28,789 nucleotides of DNA. Source: Bacteroidota bacterium (GTDB lineage Bacteria; Bacteroidota; Bacteroidia; Chitinophagales; Chitinophagaceae). A model generated the notes under the pieces. The model saw only the letters and a program-made list of their open reading frames with translations. It was not told the origin of the DNA and did not search any database. The DNA lies in assembly GCA_023433265.1 (NCBI GenBank), contig JAEZDR010000087.1:1-28789 (forward strand), given 5' to 3'. Positions 7,075 to 17,064 of this stretch are shown here, piece after piece. Each line of letters opens with the position of its first letter. The first letter of the stretch is position 1. The position numbers and the translations under genes are program-made.

Positions 7075-10000
7075 TTACTGCCTTACAATGGTTTGCTTGC
7101 TCTCGCTTGTACCATTGCTTAGCTTAATTGTGTATGTTCCCTGTACACTCAGTGCAGCAATGTTTAGCGAACGGGTTGCTGAACCTCCTGTATGTAACAA
7201 ACTGCTCCTGTACACTTCCTGGCCCAGATTATTGAACAACTGAACTGTATAGCTGCCTGCAGCCATATTGGTCATTTGCAGGTTGATAACCTCACCCCTT
7301 ACAGGGTTCGGATACACTGCAAAGCCCTGCTTGCCAGTTTCTATCTTCACTTTTGCAATGCTGCTGTACTGCTCTTTACCTGAGTTGTCCAACGCTTTGA
7401 TACGGTAGTAATTCAGGCCTGCAAGCGGCGACTTGTGAGCAAAGGTATAAGAAACATTAGAACCATCGTTAGCCTTCGCAGATAGCGTAGCAAGGGTGGT
7501 GAACTCTACTCCTGTAGCAGAATGCTGCACCTGGTAGTTATTGATGTTATGCTCGCCCAGAGATGTGAAGTCAACCTGTACTGCACCTTCTTTCTGTGCA
7601 GCTACTATGTGCAGCCCACTCACAGGTAAGGTAGCAGAAGGCTTCATCACTATCATGAACCTGTTTGCTGCATAAGAACCTGCTGTGGCAGTTACTTCAA
7701 ACTCTACCTGTGTTTGTGCACTAAGGCTCAATGGCGTAACGGTACCCAGGAAGGCATCGTGCAGGTAAGCTTCCAGACCGCTTGTACCCAGGTTAACAGG
7801 ATCAATATCGAAGCGGTATTGCTTGATGCCTACGTTTGCAAGGTTCAGGAAGATGGTATCGTTACTTGTGATAAACGGACGCTTCTCAATAACAAGGTTG
7901 CTGGTATTTCTCCTGATGCCCAGGTTATCTGAAAGGTTATTTAGTTTAGGAACATCTTCTGAGGTTACGTTAGCACTGTAGCTATCATCGTATTTCTCTC
8001 TTACACCGTCGGCCAGGATAAAGTTGCCGTTGTTTTTCACGTACAGGTTAATCATTACCTGCTCGCCAGGAGTAGTGGTACGCATTACGCTGAAGTCAGG
8101 GCTTGATGCAGTCTTCATGCTTTCAGTAAAGTTGAGCGTACCGTTTGTTCCAATGAAAAACGCCTGTCCGCTTTGGATGTAGCGCGCTGAGTTGTCGGCG
8201 TTGAAACTCACAGAAGGAGTTTGCTCATAAGTAGGATCATCATCCACGCGATCTACGGTTCTATAAGCACCCACGGTACCCAGCGTAGCATCCCATGTAT
8301 AATAAGTATTAACTGAGTTGCCATTACCTGAACGGATAGCTTCAAAGTCAACTGTAGAAGGATATGGGTTAGGAATCAGGGAGAAGCCTGCACCTGCAGA
8401 ACCAACGCTGGAAACGTTACCCTGGTTTACGGCGCCCTTCATCCTCAACGTAGTGTTACTTGATCCTGTTGAAGTTGTTACAGTCCTGTCGCCACGAACG
8501 AATAAGAACCATGCGCTGTTGTGGGCAGTGATCTTATTGATATCCGTATTAGCCGGTTCAGCCCATGCTGAGCCGTTCCAATATTGAAGCGAAGCTGCGT
8601 TTGTGTTGCCTGCATCAAAACCATTGATTGAAGTGGCGCTTCCAGCCTTAGGTATTTGTGTACCGTAATTAGCAGTTGAAGCACCTGCCTCCTGCCATGC
8701 AGCATTAATGGTTGGTGCGGTTGCATCCTGTAACGGTGCAGATAGAAGTCTCCATGCGCGGTTGCCTGAAGCCGGAATGTAGCGTTCAACGGTTACATCA
8801 CCACTTACAGTGCCACCCGATTGCGCGATGGCAGCTGTACCCGAAGCATCAGACTGAAGCGTTAGGAAGCCGCCTGTAGTTAGTGTGGCACCTGTACCCA
8901 CGGTCACCGCTCCTGGTGTTGCTCCACCCACGATGTTTAGCGCATTGCCAAGGGTTGCAGAAGCACCATTGCTAAGTGCTATATTCTTAATTGTATTAGC
9001 GCCAGAACCAAAATACAGGGTGCCTGCTGTTCCACCAATGTTTAACGATGATAATGCTGATCCTGTGATGGTTCCCGTACCACTAACCGATCCATTTATA
9101 CTTAGGTCGTTACCATTTAAACCTAAAGTAGCGCCAGCCTGAAGCTCCATGTTGTTAACTGTAGTTGCTGCTTGTAATACAGGATTTGCAAGCACACAAG
9201 TTGATGTGGCAGGAACTACTATGTTAGCCGAAGCTCCCGGAGCCGTAGTCGCCACCTCATAGCCGGTACCATTGTACACGTACCAGTTAGCAGCAGTAGT
9301 GTAGCTTGTATTGTTTGCTGCACCGTACACATAGCTTCCTGTAGCTGGAGGGGTGGCTACCGGATTATTGACAGTTACAGTTACTGTGTTTTCTCCGTAG
9401 CAACCTGTAGCTGCGTTGGTAGCCCTGGCCGTGTAGGTGGTAGTTGCTGTCGGAGTAACGGAAACTGAACTTCCTGTTAAAGATGCCGGAGACCATGACC
9501 AGTTGTAAGAAGAAGTGTAACTTGGATTTACTGTAAAGCTGATTACCGGAAGGCTTTGACTGCTACCCGAATTTGAAGCCGCAGTTGAGCCGCAGTAGTT
9601 AGCATTGTCTGTCCATGTAGAGTAAGTGGCAGTATAACTTTTCGAAGCCGTAGCCGCAACAAGATCACTATTGCTGTAGAATGTGCCGGCATTAGACGGA
9701 TCATTAGCGAAGCATATTTCAACTATTAAATTTGAAGTTCCATCCCATGCAAATGAACTGCTTGAACCTGAGCCGGTACCAAAAGCAAAAGTGTTTACAC
9801 CCACTACAGAGTTATAACCGGTGTTAGACGCGGTCGAAGCTTTATAAACTTGCGTACCTGCCGCACCAACAAAACCTCCCGACAAAGTTGTCGCGGTTGT
9901 AGTTGCAAGATTTATCGTATAGCTGGTGTAAGGTTTTGTACTGTTTTTGGTAGTGATTGTAAACGACAGAGATGTTAAATCGCCAGCTACAACCCCGGCA

Positions 10001-13000
10001 GTTTGTAAGTCCGATGCCGTTATAAGATATTGGTTTCTTCCAGTTTCATAGTACTGGCCGAAAGGAGTCAATCCACCAGCTGAAGATGCACCAAGTGTAG
10101 TGCTTGCCGTGCCCACAGTGTAATTAGCGCTACTGCCACTACTTAATGCTGTTAGGGTTGTGCTGGTGCCGACGCAAACCGCAGACGGGCTAGCCGATAC
10201 CGAACTAACTACCGGGTTTGCATTAACAGTAACAGTTAGGGTTACTGCGTTTTGACAACCAGTTCCCGAATTAGCAGAGGTTAGCGTATATGAGGTTGTC
10301 GAAGACGGATTGAACGTCCAACCGGAGCTTGATGTACCGCTTACGCCCGATGCCGGCGACCAGGTGTAACTATCAAACTCACCGGGGTCACTTGTCAGGT
10401 TTACTGCTGAGGAGGTCAAACCCTGGCATTGCGCAAAAGAAGTGCTATCTATTGTCAATGCAGGTGGCGGAGCTATCGTTACAGAAACCGGCGTTCTTGG
10501 GCTCTCACAACTTGTAGCTGGGTTAACAACACTTACATAAAATGTTGTATCTGATGAAACCTGTCCTTCAAACGTTGTTGCTGTAGAACTTTGAACGGCT
10601 GTTCCTCCAGATGCAGCTGTATACCAATTGAAAGTTGGTGTGGTAAAACTGTTAGGGTCTGAAACGGACGCTGTCGGAACTGCAACCCCACATTGACTTG
10701 AATTTGTACCAGAAGGTGCAGTGGGTTGGGGGTTTACATTCACTACAACTGTATTTTCTCCAAAACAACCGGTTTCACTATTTGTTGCCCTTGCGGTATA
10801 TGTAGTTGTTGAAGCAGGTGAAACAGAAACAGTGGTTCCGGAAAGCCCTCCCGGAGACCAAGTCCAGGTATAGGACGAGGTGACATCGGTTGCAACTTCG
10901 CCCCATAGTTTCAGATCTGGTCTCAAAGAAGAAGCCGTAGCTGAAGGCGACGAGGTCCAGAAGTTCGAGTTGTTAGAGCTTGTATATGCATATATAGTAC
11001 GGCTGCTAATAGTATTTGTAGCAACAGTTGCATTTGCTGATCCGTAAGCACCGGTGCCACGAATATCAATAATCAGGTTAGAATTTCCATCCCAGTTGAA
11101 TGGTGTCGTAAAAACAACCTGATGCCAACCAAGCGTGGCTGTCGTATTTGTTGGCCCGTACACCGTTGTTAAACCAGCGGTAGTGAAAGTGGAAATAGTT
11201 GAAGCATTTGTTGAACCAATTCGAATCGAATAGCCATTTACGGTGGCTGGGCTGGGCAGTGCCTGGACATTAAATGCCAGGGAGGTTATATTTCCTGCGT
11301 TCAAACCTAAAGCAACCAGTTCATCTTTAGTGTATAGAATTTGCTGCCAGTCCTGATACCAGTAGTTACCGAAAGCTGTAGGGTAGCTAGTTGAACTTGA
11401 CACTCCGGTTGTGGTTCCAACTGTAACAGTGCCACTAGTGATAGTTGATGAAGAAGCAGAAATACTGGTGCCAGATCCATTACAGATCGTAGAAGGACTC
11501 GCATTCACAGCACTCACTACCGGATTAGGATTTACATTAATTGTAATACTCACCGCATTCTGACAACCAGTTTCAGAATTTGCTGCAGTAAGCGTATAGG
11601 TCTGTGTTGTGGTTGGAGCAAACGTCCATCCACTTGACTCATTACCGCTCACACCTGAAGCGGGCGACCAGGTATAGCTGTCAAAATCGCTTGTATTGCT
11701 TGTCAGGCTAACAAGTGACGAAGTAACACCCTCACACTGGGTAAATCCTGCACTGTCTATTGATAAGTCAGGAGGCGCAGAAATTAGTACAGTAACCGGG
11801 GTTCTTGCACTTTCGCAATTTGTAGTTGGATTTACTACTGAGACATAGAATGTAGTATCAGTTGAAACTTCACTACCAAAAGTAGTCGATGTAGAGCTTT
11901 GTACTGCTGTACCGCCTGAAGCCACTGTATACCAATTGAAGGTTGGCGTGGTAAAGCCATTTGGATCGGCCACTGATGCTGTTGGAACAGCTACGCCACA
12001 CTGGTCAGAGTTTGTACCGGTAGGGGCAGTCGGAAGGGGGTTTACAGTAATAGTATAAGCGTTGGATGATTTACTGCAACTTCCCGAAGTTACGGTTACG
12101 GTATAATTGGTAGTGGAAGCAGGTGTTACCGTTATCGCCTCCGAAGTGCCAATCGTATTCGTTCCGTCGTTCCATGAGTAAGAACTTACTGGCATGGCGA
12201 AACCAAACGTAAATCTAGGCCTGGACGTTCCCACCGAATTCGCAGATGTTTCAGCCAACATGTCCGCAGGTGAAAAATTATCCCTCTGACGATACGCTGT
12301 GCTATTAAATCCGGTGGCATCAACTTTCATGGTTGTCGATGTTGCAGTATTCGTTGCTGGCACCCTGCTCCAGGACACTTGTACAACAATGTTTGAAACA
12401 CCGTCCCAATTAAATGTGGCAGATGAACCACTTCCCGAACCGAATGCTAAGGTGTTAACCGTATTAGCAATCGGTGTAAATCCATTATCTGCCAGTAGTC
12501 CGGTATAAACCTGGGTGAGTGATGTAGTTGGAATGAAAGTGGTAGTCATTTCTGTTTGACTGGTAGCACCAAGGTGAACATAAAAGCCCTGGTAGGTTTG
12601 ACCAGAAGTTGTTGGCTCGAATGCAAGGGAAGTGATTGTCCCGGCAGACATGCCTGCTGCTGTTAATTCAGAAGCCCTTATAATGTATTGGGTTTTAGCG
12701 CCGCCCCAACTACCAGGAAAGAATGATGCATTCGTACTGGAAGAAGTAGTGCTCCCCGCTCCTAACACAATGGGGACAGCGCTAGGCAAAGATGCAGTGA
12801 GGGTTACCGAACCTCCGGAACAGAAGGTTGTCGCACCATTAGGCGTAATAGTCGTAGTAAAATTGTAAAGCGGTTCATCGTTGTAAGCTCCTCCGGAAAC
12901 AGAAGTTGAAAGACTATTTCCATCAGTACCAATCACAGACCAGGTAACTGTTGCATTGCCCGGCGTAGCAGCAGGTATTACGCCTTCCCAAATGTCACCT

Positions 13001-16000
13001 GATGTGTTTGTCATGGCGACATCAACTGCAGTTCCGCCATTATATTGATAGCGTAATGTGGCCCCCGCAATTGCAGCGCCGTTGGCTGTAACCGTAGCAC
13101 TCACCGTTCTTGCAGTAGCTACACACTGTGTAGAGGAGGGTGTAATGGAATTTATTGTTACTGAAGGAGCCGGAGTGGTTCCATTGAATTCGTCTGCACC
13201 AATATCAGGAGTGGTTGTATTACGGGTTGTGCCTTCGTAATCATCCAGGATATTTGGAACTGTAATCGGTGATGCACCGCTCTCGATTTGCGTTGAAATA
13301 CCGCCAACAATATGAAGGAATTTACTATGCGAACCATCAATGCTTTGGAAGAAAGTGCCATCTGTGGCATAGTCAAAAGACTCGCCGGTTATTGAATTTG
13401 CATCTCTCCCCCCCACCTGGGTTTTATAACTACCAAATGCATCATAAACTGATGCTCCATCAGCAAGTATTACCCGGTTTGTGCCGGGTGTACCAGCATA
13501 CAACAGATTTTTATTAGATGCTGCTGCCCAGTTTCCGTAGGTATTTGCGGCACTCCTTCTCAACACAGCGGTTACCCCTGTTCCTGCAGGTGTAGATAGG
13601 TTAATAATGATATTATTTCTCAGGTCTAAAGCAGCAGTAGTGGCTGTAGAACTGGCCTGATGATAAACCCCTGTTGTGCCGAAATTGGTTCCACTTGAAC
13701 TAGCGTTCAGATGAATCGTATTAAAGTAGACGCGATACGTAGACGAAGTTGAAGTTGAAGTGATGTTAACAGCCCTAATCGCATCTGTTAACCCTGCAGC
13801 AGGAGCCGTAAGAGCACCAATCAGATTATTATAGGCGTTTACTGTTGTACCAGCAGTTATTTGCAACCCACTAACAGCGCCGGAAGTTGTGGTAATAGCA
13901 CCTGTTTGAGAAAGCCCATAGATTTTGTTCTTATAAACATTAACTGTTGTTCCGCCTCCAACTACTATCCCGGCCACAGTTGGAGAGGTTGTACCTGATC
14001 CTGATAGTGCATTTATTGTGTTTTGGGCCACAGTTACTGTCGTTCCTGAGGTCACGTTCACACCCGACATAGCAGATGACACGCCAGGCGATGTTACTGA
14101 GTAAATCGAATTATTCGTAATTCCAATCGTTGTTCCAGATGAAACTCGCACGCCGGCAAAACCGTGTGAATTAGCAGAAGTGGCACCCGTCGTAACTATG
14201 TTTGCAATGGTGTTGTTATCAATATTATGTGTTGTACCCCCATCAATGAAGATACCGCTGCTTATTCCACCCGCTGTGGATATTGTAGCAGTGATAGTGG
14301 CTGGGCCACTAAGTGAACCTATAATGTTACCGCTCGTGGATCCAATATTAACGTTACCTGCAGAAACATAAATCCCGCACCAGGGGCCACCTGCAGTAGT
14401 TGCACTAGTACTGGAAGTAAAACTAAAATTGGCAATTGTGTTACCATCCACCCTTGAAGCAGTTGTAGTTCCTACAGTCATGCTGATCCCTCTAAACCTG
14501 TTGGCAAGAGTTCCACCTATTGTCCATGCACTTCCTGTTGCCCCAGCGTCCGAGCCTCCTATAAAGTTGTTTTCTACAATAAACCCATTTCCAGAGCTAT
14601 TGGATACGGTAATAGCGATGTGGTTACTTCCCGAAGTGTAAGTACGTGCTGATGTTTGATAGAAGTTGTTTGAGGCAATCGTCCACTCCGTGTTACCGGA
14701 AGAAATCAAGATACCGTTGGTTGCTGAGCCTGCTACAAACTGGTCAAAAATATTGTTGTGACGAATGATGTTGCCACTGTTGTTATGTGCTGCTGTAGTT
14801 GTTGATCCTAAAGCATAAATAATATTTGCAGCGGTGCCGTTACCATTCAGCGAATTATACTCTAGTATATTATTATCATTTCCGGTAGAAGTAGCCGTAC
14901 TAAATACAATTAACCCCGAAGAAGTTGAAGTTACAGTTGATGTAACGTTCAAATACCGGGCAATGTTGTTCGATGCATCGTTTATAAAACGTATTGCAGG
15001 CGCTGCACCCGTATTACCAATACTTAATTCCCGATTAGTACCCGTGCCTCCGGGACGGCCGTCAATAATCCAGTTAGCCCCGTTGCTTATATTGATGGTT
15101 GCTGTTGCGTTATTTGACGTAATGGAAAGCCCTGTTGCAGTTGCTGCAGGCCTGATGGTGATAGTCTTATTAGAACCAGGTGAGTTTACAGCCCCAAGTA
15201 CTAACGGAAATGTCTCCCCTGAGCTTACGTATGTGTTCATTAGCTCCAGGACAACGTTGTCAGCAATTCCACATGCGCCTAACGTGTTGCTTGCGGCGGT
15301 CAGTGAGCTAAAATCACCCCCCACACCCACTGTATAAGTAGTATTATAAACACCACAGGCTGAAGTATTCTGATTTCCCGCTAATGGAAGCCCCTTCCAA
15401 CCCTGACTATATGAATAGAGATTCCAATAATACGTAGTTCCTCCAGACAAACCCGTTGCTACATACTCTTGTGAAGTAACTGATGTAACGTAGGTAAAAG
15501 TGACATTATCCGTTGAGTTGTAAATCGCTGTGCCTAATACATTAGGCCCGCCTGTATTCCATGTTAACTTGTAGGACGACTGACTTATATCAGAAAACGT
15601 CAGGTTAGTAGGAGGTGTCGTTGCTGCCGTAGCAAAATTGAATCTCGTTCCAGATGAAATGGCTATTGTATTTACATTGCTTGCAGTAGTGTAGCTACAT
15701 GTTGAGTTGGCGGATGTAGCATTTAATGTAATACTTGCGAAAGCAGTTGAGGACGCACTTAGGCCAATTGAAGCACCAGAATTAGCGGTGTTAGCTAAAA
15801 TGCCGCTACCGTATACAAAGTCTATTTCTCCTGTGGTTTCTGATAACCACAACTGAAATGTACCTCCACCTGCCGTAGCAGTGGATGTTCGAGGTATATT
15901 TATATTTGACCACTCTACAACTAATTTCCGGCTTGGCGCCGAACCCACAACTTTATAGTGAACTTTTCCATCGGTGCCTGTTCTCAAATCGTCCCAGTAG

Positions 16001-16332
16001 GGTGCAATTGCTGGCGTCTGTGTTGCCCCTGAACCGAACGCATTAGTCCAGGAACTAGAAGCCATAGTCGTCCCCAATCTTACAATTCCGTTCGCATTGA
16101 TATCAAGTTGCGTGTAGCGTACCCCGTTAAACCAATAATCAAACCCGATATTAACGAGGCCTGAGCTCCCGTCATCATTACCAGATCCTACAGCCTGTGT
16201 AGTTCCGGAGGTCATGTCCTCTAGTACAGCTCCTGAAGACGCAGTAAAGGGATAGGTTGTTGAATTGATTTGAGCGCCCGCAAAAGTTGTTAATAGCAAC
16301 AGGCAGCTAAAAAGCAAAAATGTTTTCCTCAT
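7075..16332 (-). CDS. Giant type IX-secreted surface protein with beta-helix, Ig-like and repeated modules
   Basis: The protein has 3085 residues from the ATG at 16332. The frame extends 31 residues further upstream, but this start places a clean signal peptide first (MRKTFLLFSCLLLLTTFAGA). Domains by residue: 35-235, a lectin/nidogen-like beta region with FDYWFNGVRYTQLDINANG; ~238-310, a fibronectin type III domain; ~330-1045, a right-handed beta-helix ending PDIGADEF; ~1055-1155, an Ig-like domain. Residues ~1160-2320 hold three copies of a ~130-residue module with FNWDG/FAWDG, interleaved with Ig/PKD-like domains, including a 436-residue tandem duplication. Residues ~2335-2535 form an autotransporter-like beta region. 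The end (~3008-3085, FAVYPNPVRGEVINLQ...IVRQ) is a type A sorting domain recognised by the type IX secretion system. It is very rich in Ser, Thr, Gly and Asn. Adhesion or matrix formation is a plausible role; no catalytic motif was recognised. Confidence 0.93.
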   Translation of the reverse strand: MRKTFLLFSCLLLLTTFAGAQINSTTYPFTASSGAVLEDMTSGTTQAVGSGNDDGSSGLVNIGFDYWFNGVRYTQLDINANGIVRLGTTMASSSWTNAFGSGATQTPAIAPYWDDLRTGTDGKVHYKVVGSAPSRKLVVEWSNINIPRTSTATAGGGTFQLWLSETTGEIDFVYGSGILANTANSGASIGLSASSTAFASITLNATSANSTCSYTTASNVNTIAISSGTRFNFATAATTPPTNLTFSDISQSSYKLTWNTGGPNVLGTAIYNSTDNVTFTYVTSVTSQEYVATGLSGGTTYYWNLYSYSQGWKGLPLAGNQNTSACGVYNTTYTVGVGGDFSSLTAASNTLGACGIADNVVLELMNTYVSSGETFPLVLGAVNSPGSNKTITIRPAATATGLSITSNNATATINISNGANWIIDGRPGGTGTNRELSIGNTGAAPAIRFINDASNNIARYLNVTSTVTSTSSGLIVFSTATSTGNDNNILEYNSLNGNGTAANIIYALGSTTTAAHNNSGNIIRHNNIFDQFVAGSATNGILISSGNTEWTIASNNFYQTSARTYTSGSNHIAITVSNSSGNGFIVENNFIGGSDAGATGSAWTIGGTLANRFRGISMTVGTTTASRVDGNTIANFSFTSSTSATTAGGPWCGIYVSAGNVNIGSTSGNIIGSLSGPATITATISTAGGISSGIFIDGGTTHNIDNNTIANIVTTGATSANSHGFAGVRVSSGTTIGITNNSIYSVTSPGVSSAMSGVNVTSGTTVTVAQNTINALSGSGTTSPTVAGIVVGGGTTVNVYKNKIYGLSQTGAITTTSGAVSGLQITAGTTVNAYNNLIGALTAPAAGLTDAIRAVNITSTSTSSTYRVYFNTIHLNASSSGTNFGTTGVYHQASSTATTAALDLRNNIIINLSTPAGTGVTAVLRRSAANTYGNWAAASNKNLLYAGTPGTNRVILADGASVYDAFGSYKTQVGGRDANSITGESFDYATDGTFFQSIDGSHSKFLHIVGGISTQIESGASPITVPNILDDYEGTTRNTTTPDIGADEFNGTTPAPSVTINSITPSSTQCVATARTVSATVTANGAAIAGATLRYQYNGGTAVDVAMTNTSGDIWEGVIPAATPGNATVTWSVIGTDGNSLSTSVSGGAYNDEPLYNFTTTITPNGATTFCSGGSVTLTASLPSAVPIVLGAGSTTSSSTNASFFPGSWGGAKTQYIIRASELTAAGMSAGTITSLAFEPTTSGQTYQGFYVHLGATSQTEMTTTFIPTTSLTQVYTGLLADNGFTPIANTVNTLAFGSGSGSSATFNWDGVSNIVVQVSWSRVPATNTATSTTMKVDATGFNSTAYRQRDNFSPADMLAETSANSVGTSRPRFTFGFAMPVSSYSWNDGTNTIGTSEAITVTPASTTNYTVTVTSGSCSKSSNAYTITVNPLPTAPTGTNSDQCGVAVPTASVADPNGFTTPTFNWYTVASGGTAVQSSTSTTFGSEVSTDTTFYVSVVNPTTNCESARTPVTVLISAPPDLSIDSAGFTQCEGVTSSLVSLTSNTSDFDSYTWSPASGVSGNESSGWTFAPTTTQTYTLTAANSETGCQNAVSITINVNPNPVVSAVNASPSTICNGSGTSISASSSTITSGTVTVGTTTGVSSSTSYPTAFGNYWYQDWQQILYTKDELVALGLNAGNITSLAFNVQALPSPATVNGYSIRIGSTNASTISTFTTAGLTTVYGPTNTTATLGWHQVVFTTPFNWDGNSNLIIDIRGTGAYGSANATVATNTISSRTIYAYTSSNNSNFWTSSPSATASSLRPDLKLWGEVATDVTSSYTWTWSPGGLSGTTVSVSPASTTTYTARATNSETGCFGENTVVVNVNPQPTAPSGTNSSQCGVAVPTASVSDPNSFTTPTFNWYTAASGGTAVQSSTATTFEGQVSSDTTFYVSVVNPATSCESPRTPVSVTIAPPPALTIDSTSFAQCQGLTSSAVNLTSDPGEFDSYTWSPASGVSGTSSSGWTFNPSSTTSYTLTSANSGTGCQNAVTLTVTVNANPVVSSVSASPSAVCVGTSTTLTALSSGSSANYTVGTASTTLGASSAGGLTPFGQYYETGRNQYLITASDLQTAGVVAGDLTSLSFTITTKNSTKPYTSYTINLATTTATTLSGGFVGAAGTQVYKASTASNTGYNSVVGVNTFAFGTGSGSSSSFAWDGTSNLIVEICFANDPSNAGTFYSNSDLVAATASKSYTATYSTWTDNANYCGSTAASNSGSSQSLPVISFTVNPSYTSSYNWSWSPASLTGSSVSVTPTATTTYTARATNAATGCYGENTVTVTVNNPVATPPATGSYVYGAANNTSYTTAANWYVYNGTGYEVATTAPGASANIVVPATSTCVLANPVLQAATTVNNMELQAGATLGLNGNDLSINGSVSGTGTITGSALSSLNIGGTAGTLYFGSGANTIKNIALSNGASATLGNALNIVGGATPGAVTVGTGATLTTGGFLTLQSDASGTAAIAQSGGTVSGDVTVERYIPASGNRAWRLLSAPLQDATAPTINAAWQEAGASTANYGTQIPKAGSATSINGFDAGNTNAASLQYWNGSAWAEPANTDINKITAHNSAWFLFVRGDRTVTTSTGSSNTTLRMKGAVNQGNVSSVGSAGAGFSLIPNPYPSTVDFEAIRSGNGNSVNTYYTWDATLGTVGAYRTVDRVDDDPTYEQTPSVSFNADNSARYIQSGQAFFIGTNGTLNFTESMKTASSPDFSVMRTTTPGEQVMINLYVKNNGNFILADGVREKYDDSYSANVTSEDVPKLNNLSDNLGIRRNTSNLVIEKRPFITSNDTIFLNLANVGIKQYRFDIDPVNLGTSGLEAYLHDAFLGTVTPLSLSAQTQVEFEVTATAGSYAANRFMIVMKPSATLPVSGLHIVAAQKEGAVQVDFTSLGEHNINNYQVQHSATGVEFTTLATLSAKANDGSNVSYTFAHKSPLAGLNYYRIKALDNSGKEQYSSIAKVKIETGKQGFAVYPNPVRGEVINLQMTNMAAGSYTVQLFNNLGQEVYRSSLLHTGGSATRSLNIAALSVQGTYTIKLSNGTSESKQTIVRQ
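7078..7320 (-). other. Type IX secretion C-terminal sorting domain (coding segment)
   Basis: The last ~80 residues of the giant protein begin FAVYPNPV and contain 'GSYTVQLFNNLGQEVYRSSL' and 'GTYTIKLSNGTSESKQTIVRQ'. This is the usual layout of a Por-secretion (type A) sorting domain: PNP motif, G.Y...L.N..G..V, then G.Y.I.L. It directs outer-membrane export and attachment. Confidence 0.92.
9420..12040 (-). repeat. Tandem duplication of a 436-residue (1308-base) unit inside the giant gene
   Basis: The DNA at about 10733-12040 is repeated at about 9425-10732, with equivalent points exactly 1308 bases apart (for example GGGGG ending at 12040 and 10732). Both protein copies start at 'PTAP(T/S)GTNS.QCGVAVPTA' and pass through 'FNWYT.ASGGTAVQSST.TTF' and 'FDSYTWSPASGVSG'. 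Each also contains one 'F.WDG.SNLI' module. The copies differ at many positions, so the duplication is not recent, and the middle module has diverged most. Confidence 0.85.
13810..14236 (-). repeat. Five beta-helix rungs of 30-34 residues
   Basis: The giant protein (about residues 699-841) has five successive rungs, each starting with GTT and continuing with a V.V..N.I..L pattern: GTTHNIDNNTIANI, GTTIGITNNSIYSV, GTTVTVAQNTINAL, GTTVNVYKNKIYGL and GTTVNAYNNLIGAL. Spacings are 34, 30, 31 and 34 residues. This fits a parallel right-handed beta-helix with an asparagine at a fixed turn position. Confidence 0.8.
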
Positions 16333-16392
16333 AATACAAGAAGTTGATGATAATGATATGTGGGTCGGATTTTGATTTGAGATGTGCAAGCA

Positions 16393-16420
16393 GAAATTTA
16401 GTCTACAATATGGCTCCAAA
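16393..16420 (-). promoter_or_regulatory. Possible promoter of the giant gene
   Basis: On the minus strand a TTTG box (16417-16420) and a TAAATTTC box (16393-16400, one change from TAnnTTTG) are separated by 16 bases. The implied start is about 55 bases before the ATG. The spacing is short, so this is weak. Confidence 0.3.
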
Positions 16421-16611
16421 TACAAAAAAACCTAAATCTCCTCCGGATCTATCAGGTTTTGAGTTTGTTCATCTGAAACCGATGAGCATAGCAAGCTCAC
16501 GACAACCAAGTAGTAATGTATTCTCATGCAAGTACGGTTTAGGAAAAGCCTGGTCTAGGTTTTTTATTGTTAATCAGCAAACTTAAAACTATTTTAACAG
16601 AATCCAAATTT

Positions 16612-16926
16612 TTATTCCATTATAATCAGCCGCACAATCAGCCATAGAAAAAAAACACCATACATCAGCCAGGTGAGGGTATTATGCACAAGCCGGAAGT
16701 TGTAGCGTTGTGAGTCGTCTTTTACAATACGCTTATCAGTATAGATAATGAAGAATTTCCGGAATGCATAGTCAACGCTGTGCCGGTACAATAACAGGTA
16801 GAGGAATTTTACTATTGCCAACGCAAGCAGTATCCAGATGCCATAAGCGCTGATAAAGTAAAAAATGTCGTCTTCACGCATCTCTAACTGCAGGGGGTTT
16901 AGCAGGTTAAGGGGCCAAGTTACCAT
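16612..16926 (-). CDS. Small membrane protein of unknown function
   Basis: The protein has 104 residues from the ATG at 16926. The frame can be extended to a TTG at 16944, but that lies inside the predicted promoter box, so the ATG is preferred. Two hydrophobic helices are visible: ISAYGIWILLALAIVKFLYL near the middle of the first half, and a C-terminal one (WLMYGVFFLWLIVRLIIM). A basic and aromatic loop lies between them (YRHSVDYAFRKFFIIYTDKR). I do not recognise the family. It stands alone between the giant gene and the tRNA, with its own candidate promoter. Confidence 0.7.
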   Translation of the reverse strand: MVTWPLNLLNPLQLEMREDDIFYFISAYGIWILLALAIVKFLYLLLYRHSVDYAFRKFFIIYTDKRIVKDDSQRYNFRLVHNTLTWLMYGVFFLWLIVRLIIME

Positions 16927-16941
16927 GGTTAATGCAGTTTG

Positions 16942-16970
16942 CAAAATTTGTCGTTACCATTCCCTACAAA
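16942..16970 (-). promoter_or_regulatory. Possible promoter of the small membrane protein gene
   Basis: On the minus strand there is a perfect TTTG box (16967-16970), a 17-base spacer and AAATTTTG (16942-16949, one change from TAnnTTTG). This places the transcript start about 10-15 bases before the ATG at 16926. Confidence 0.4.
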
Positions 16971-17064
16971 AACCAGCACCCAGGCAGGGCGGATACGTTA
17001 ATAAACCTTTGCCATCGATCACTAGTTTAAGGCAAAAAAATGTTGTTACGGCATACATCAGCTC

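Noticed and set aside
14834..15337. 167-codon plus-strand frame inside the giant gene
   Set aside because: It is antisense to a clear domain of the giant protein. Its Val/Pro/Leu-rich composition is what the reverse of Thr/Ser/Gly/Asn-rich coding sequence gives.
16333..16425. 31 extra N-terminal residues on the giant protein
   Set aside because: They would place a non-signal sequence before a perfect signal peptide that starts at the ATG at 16332.
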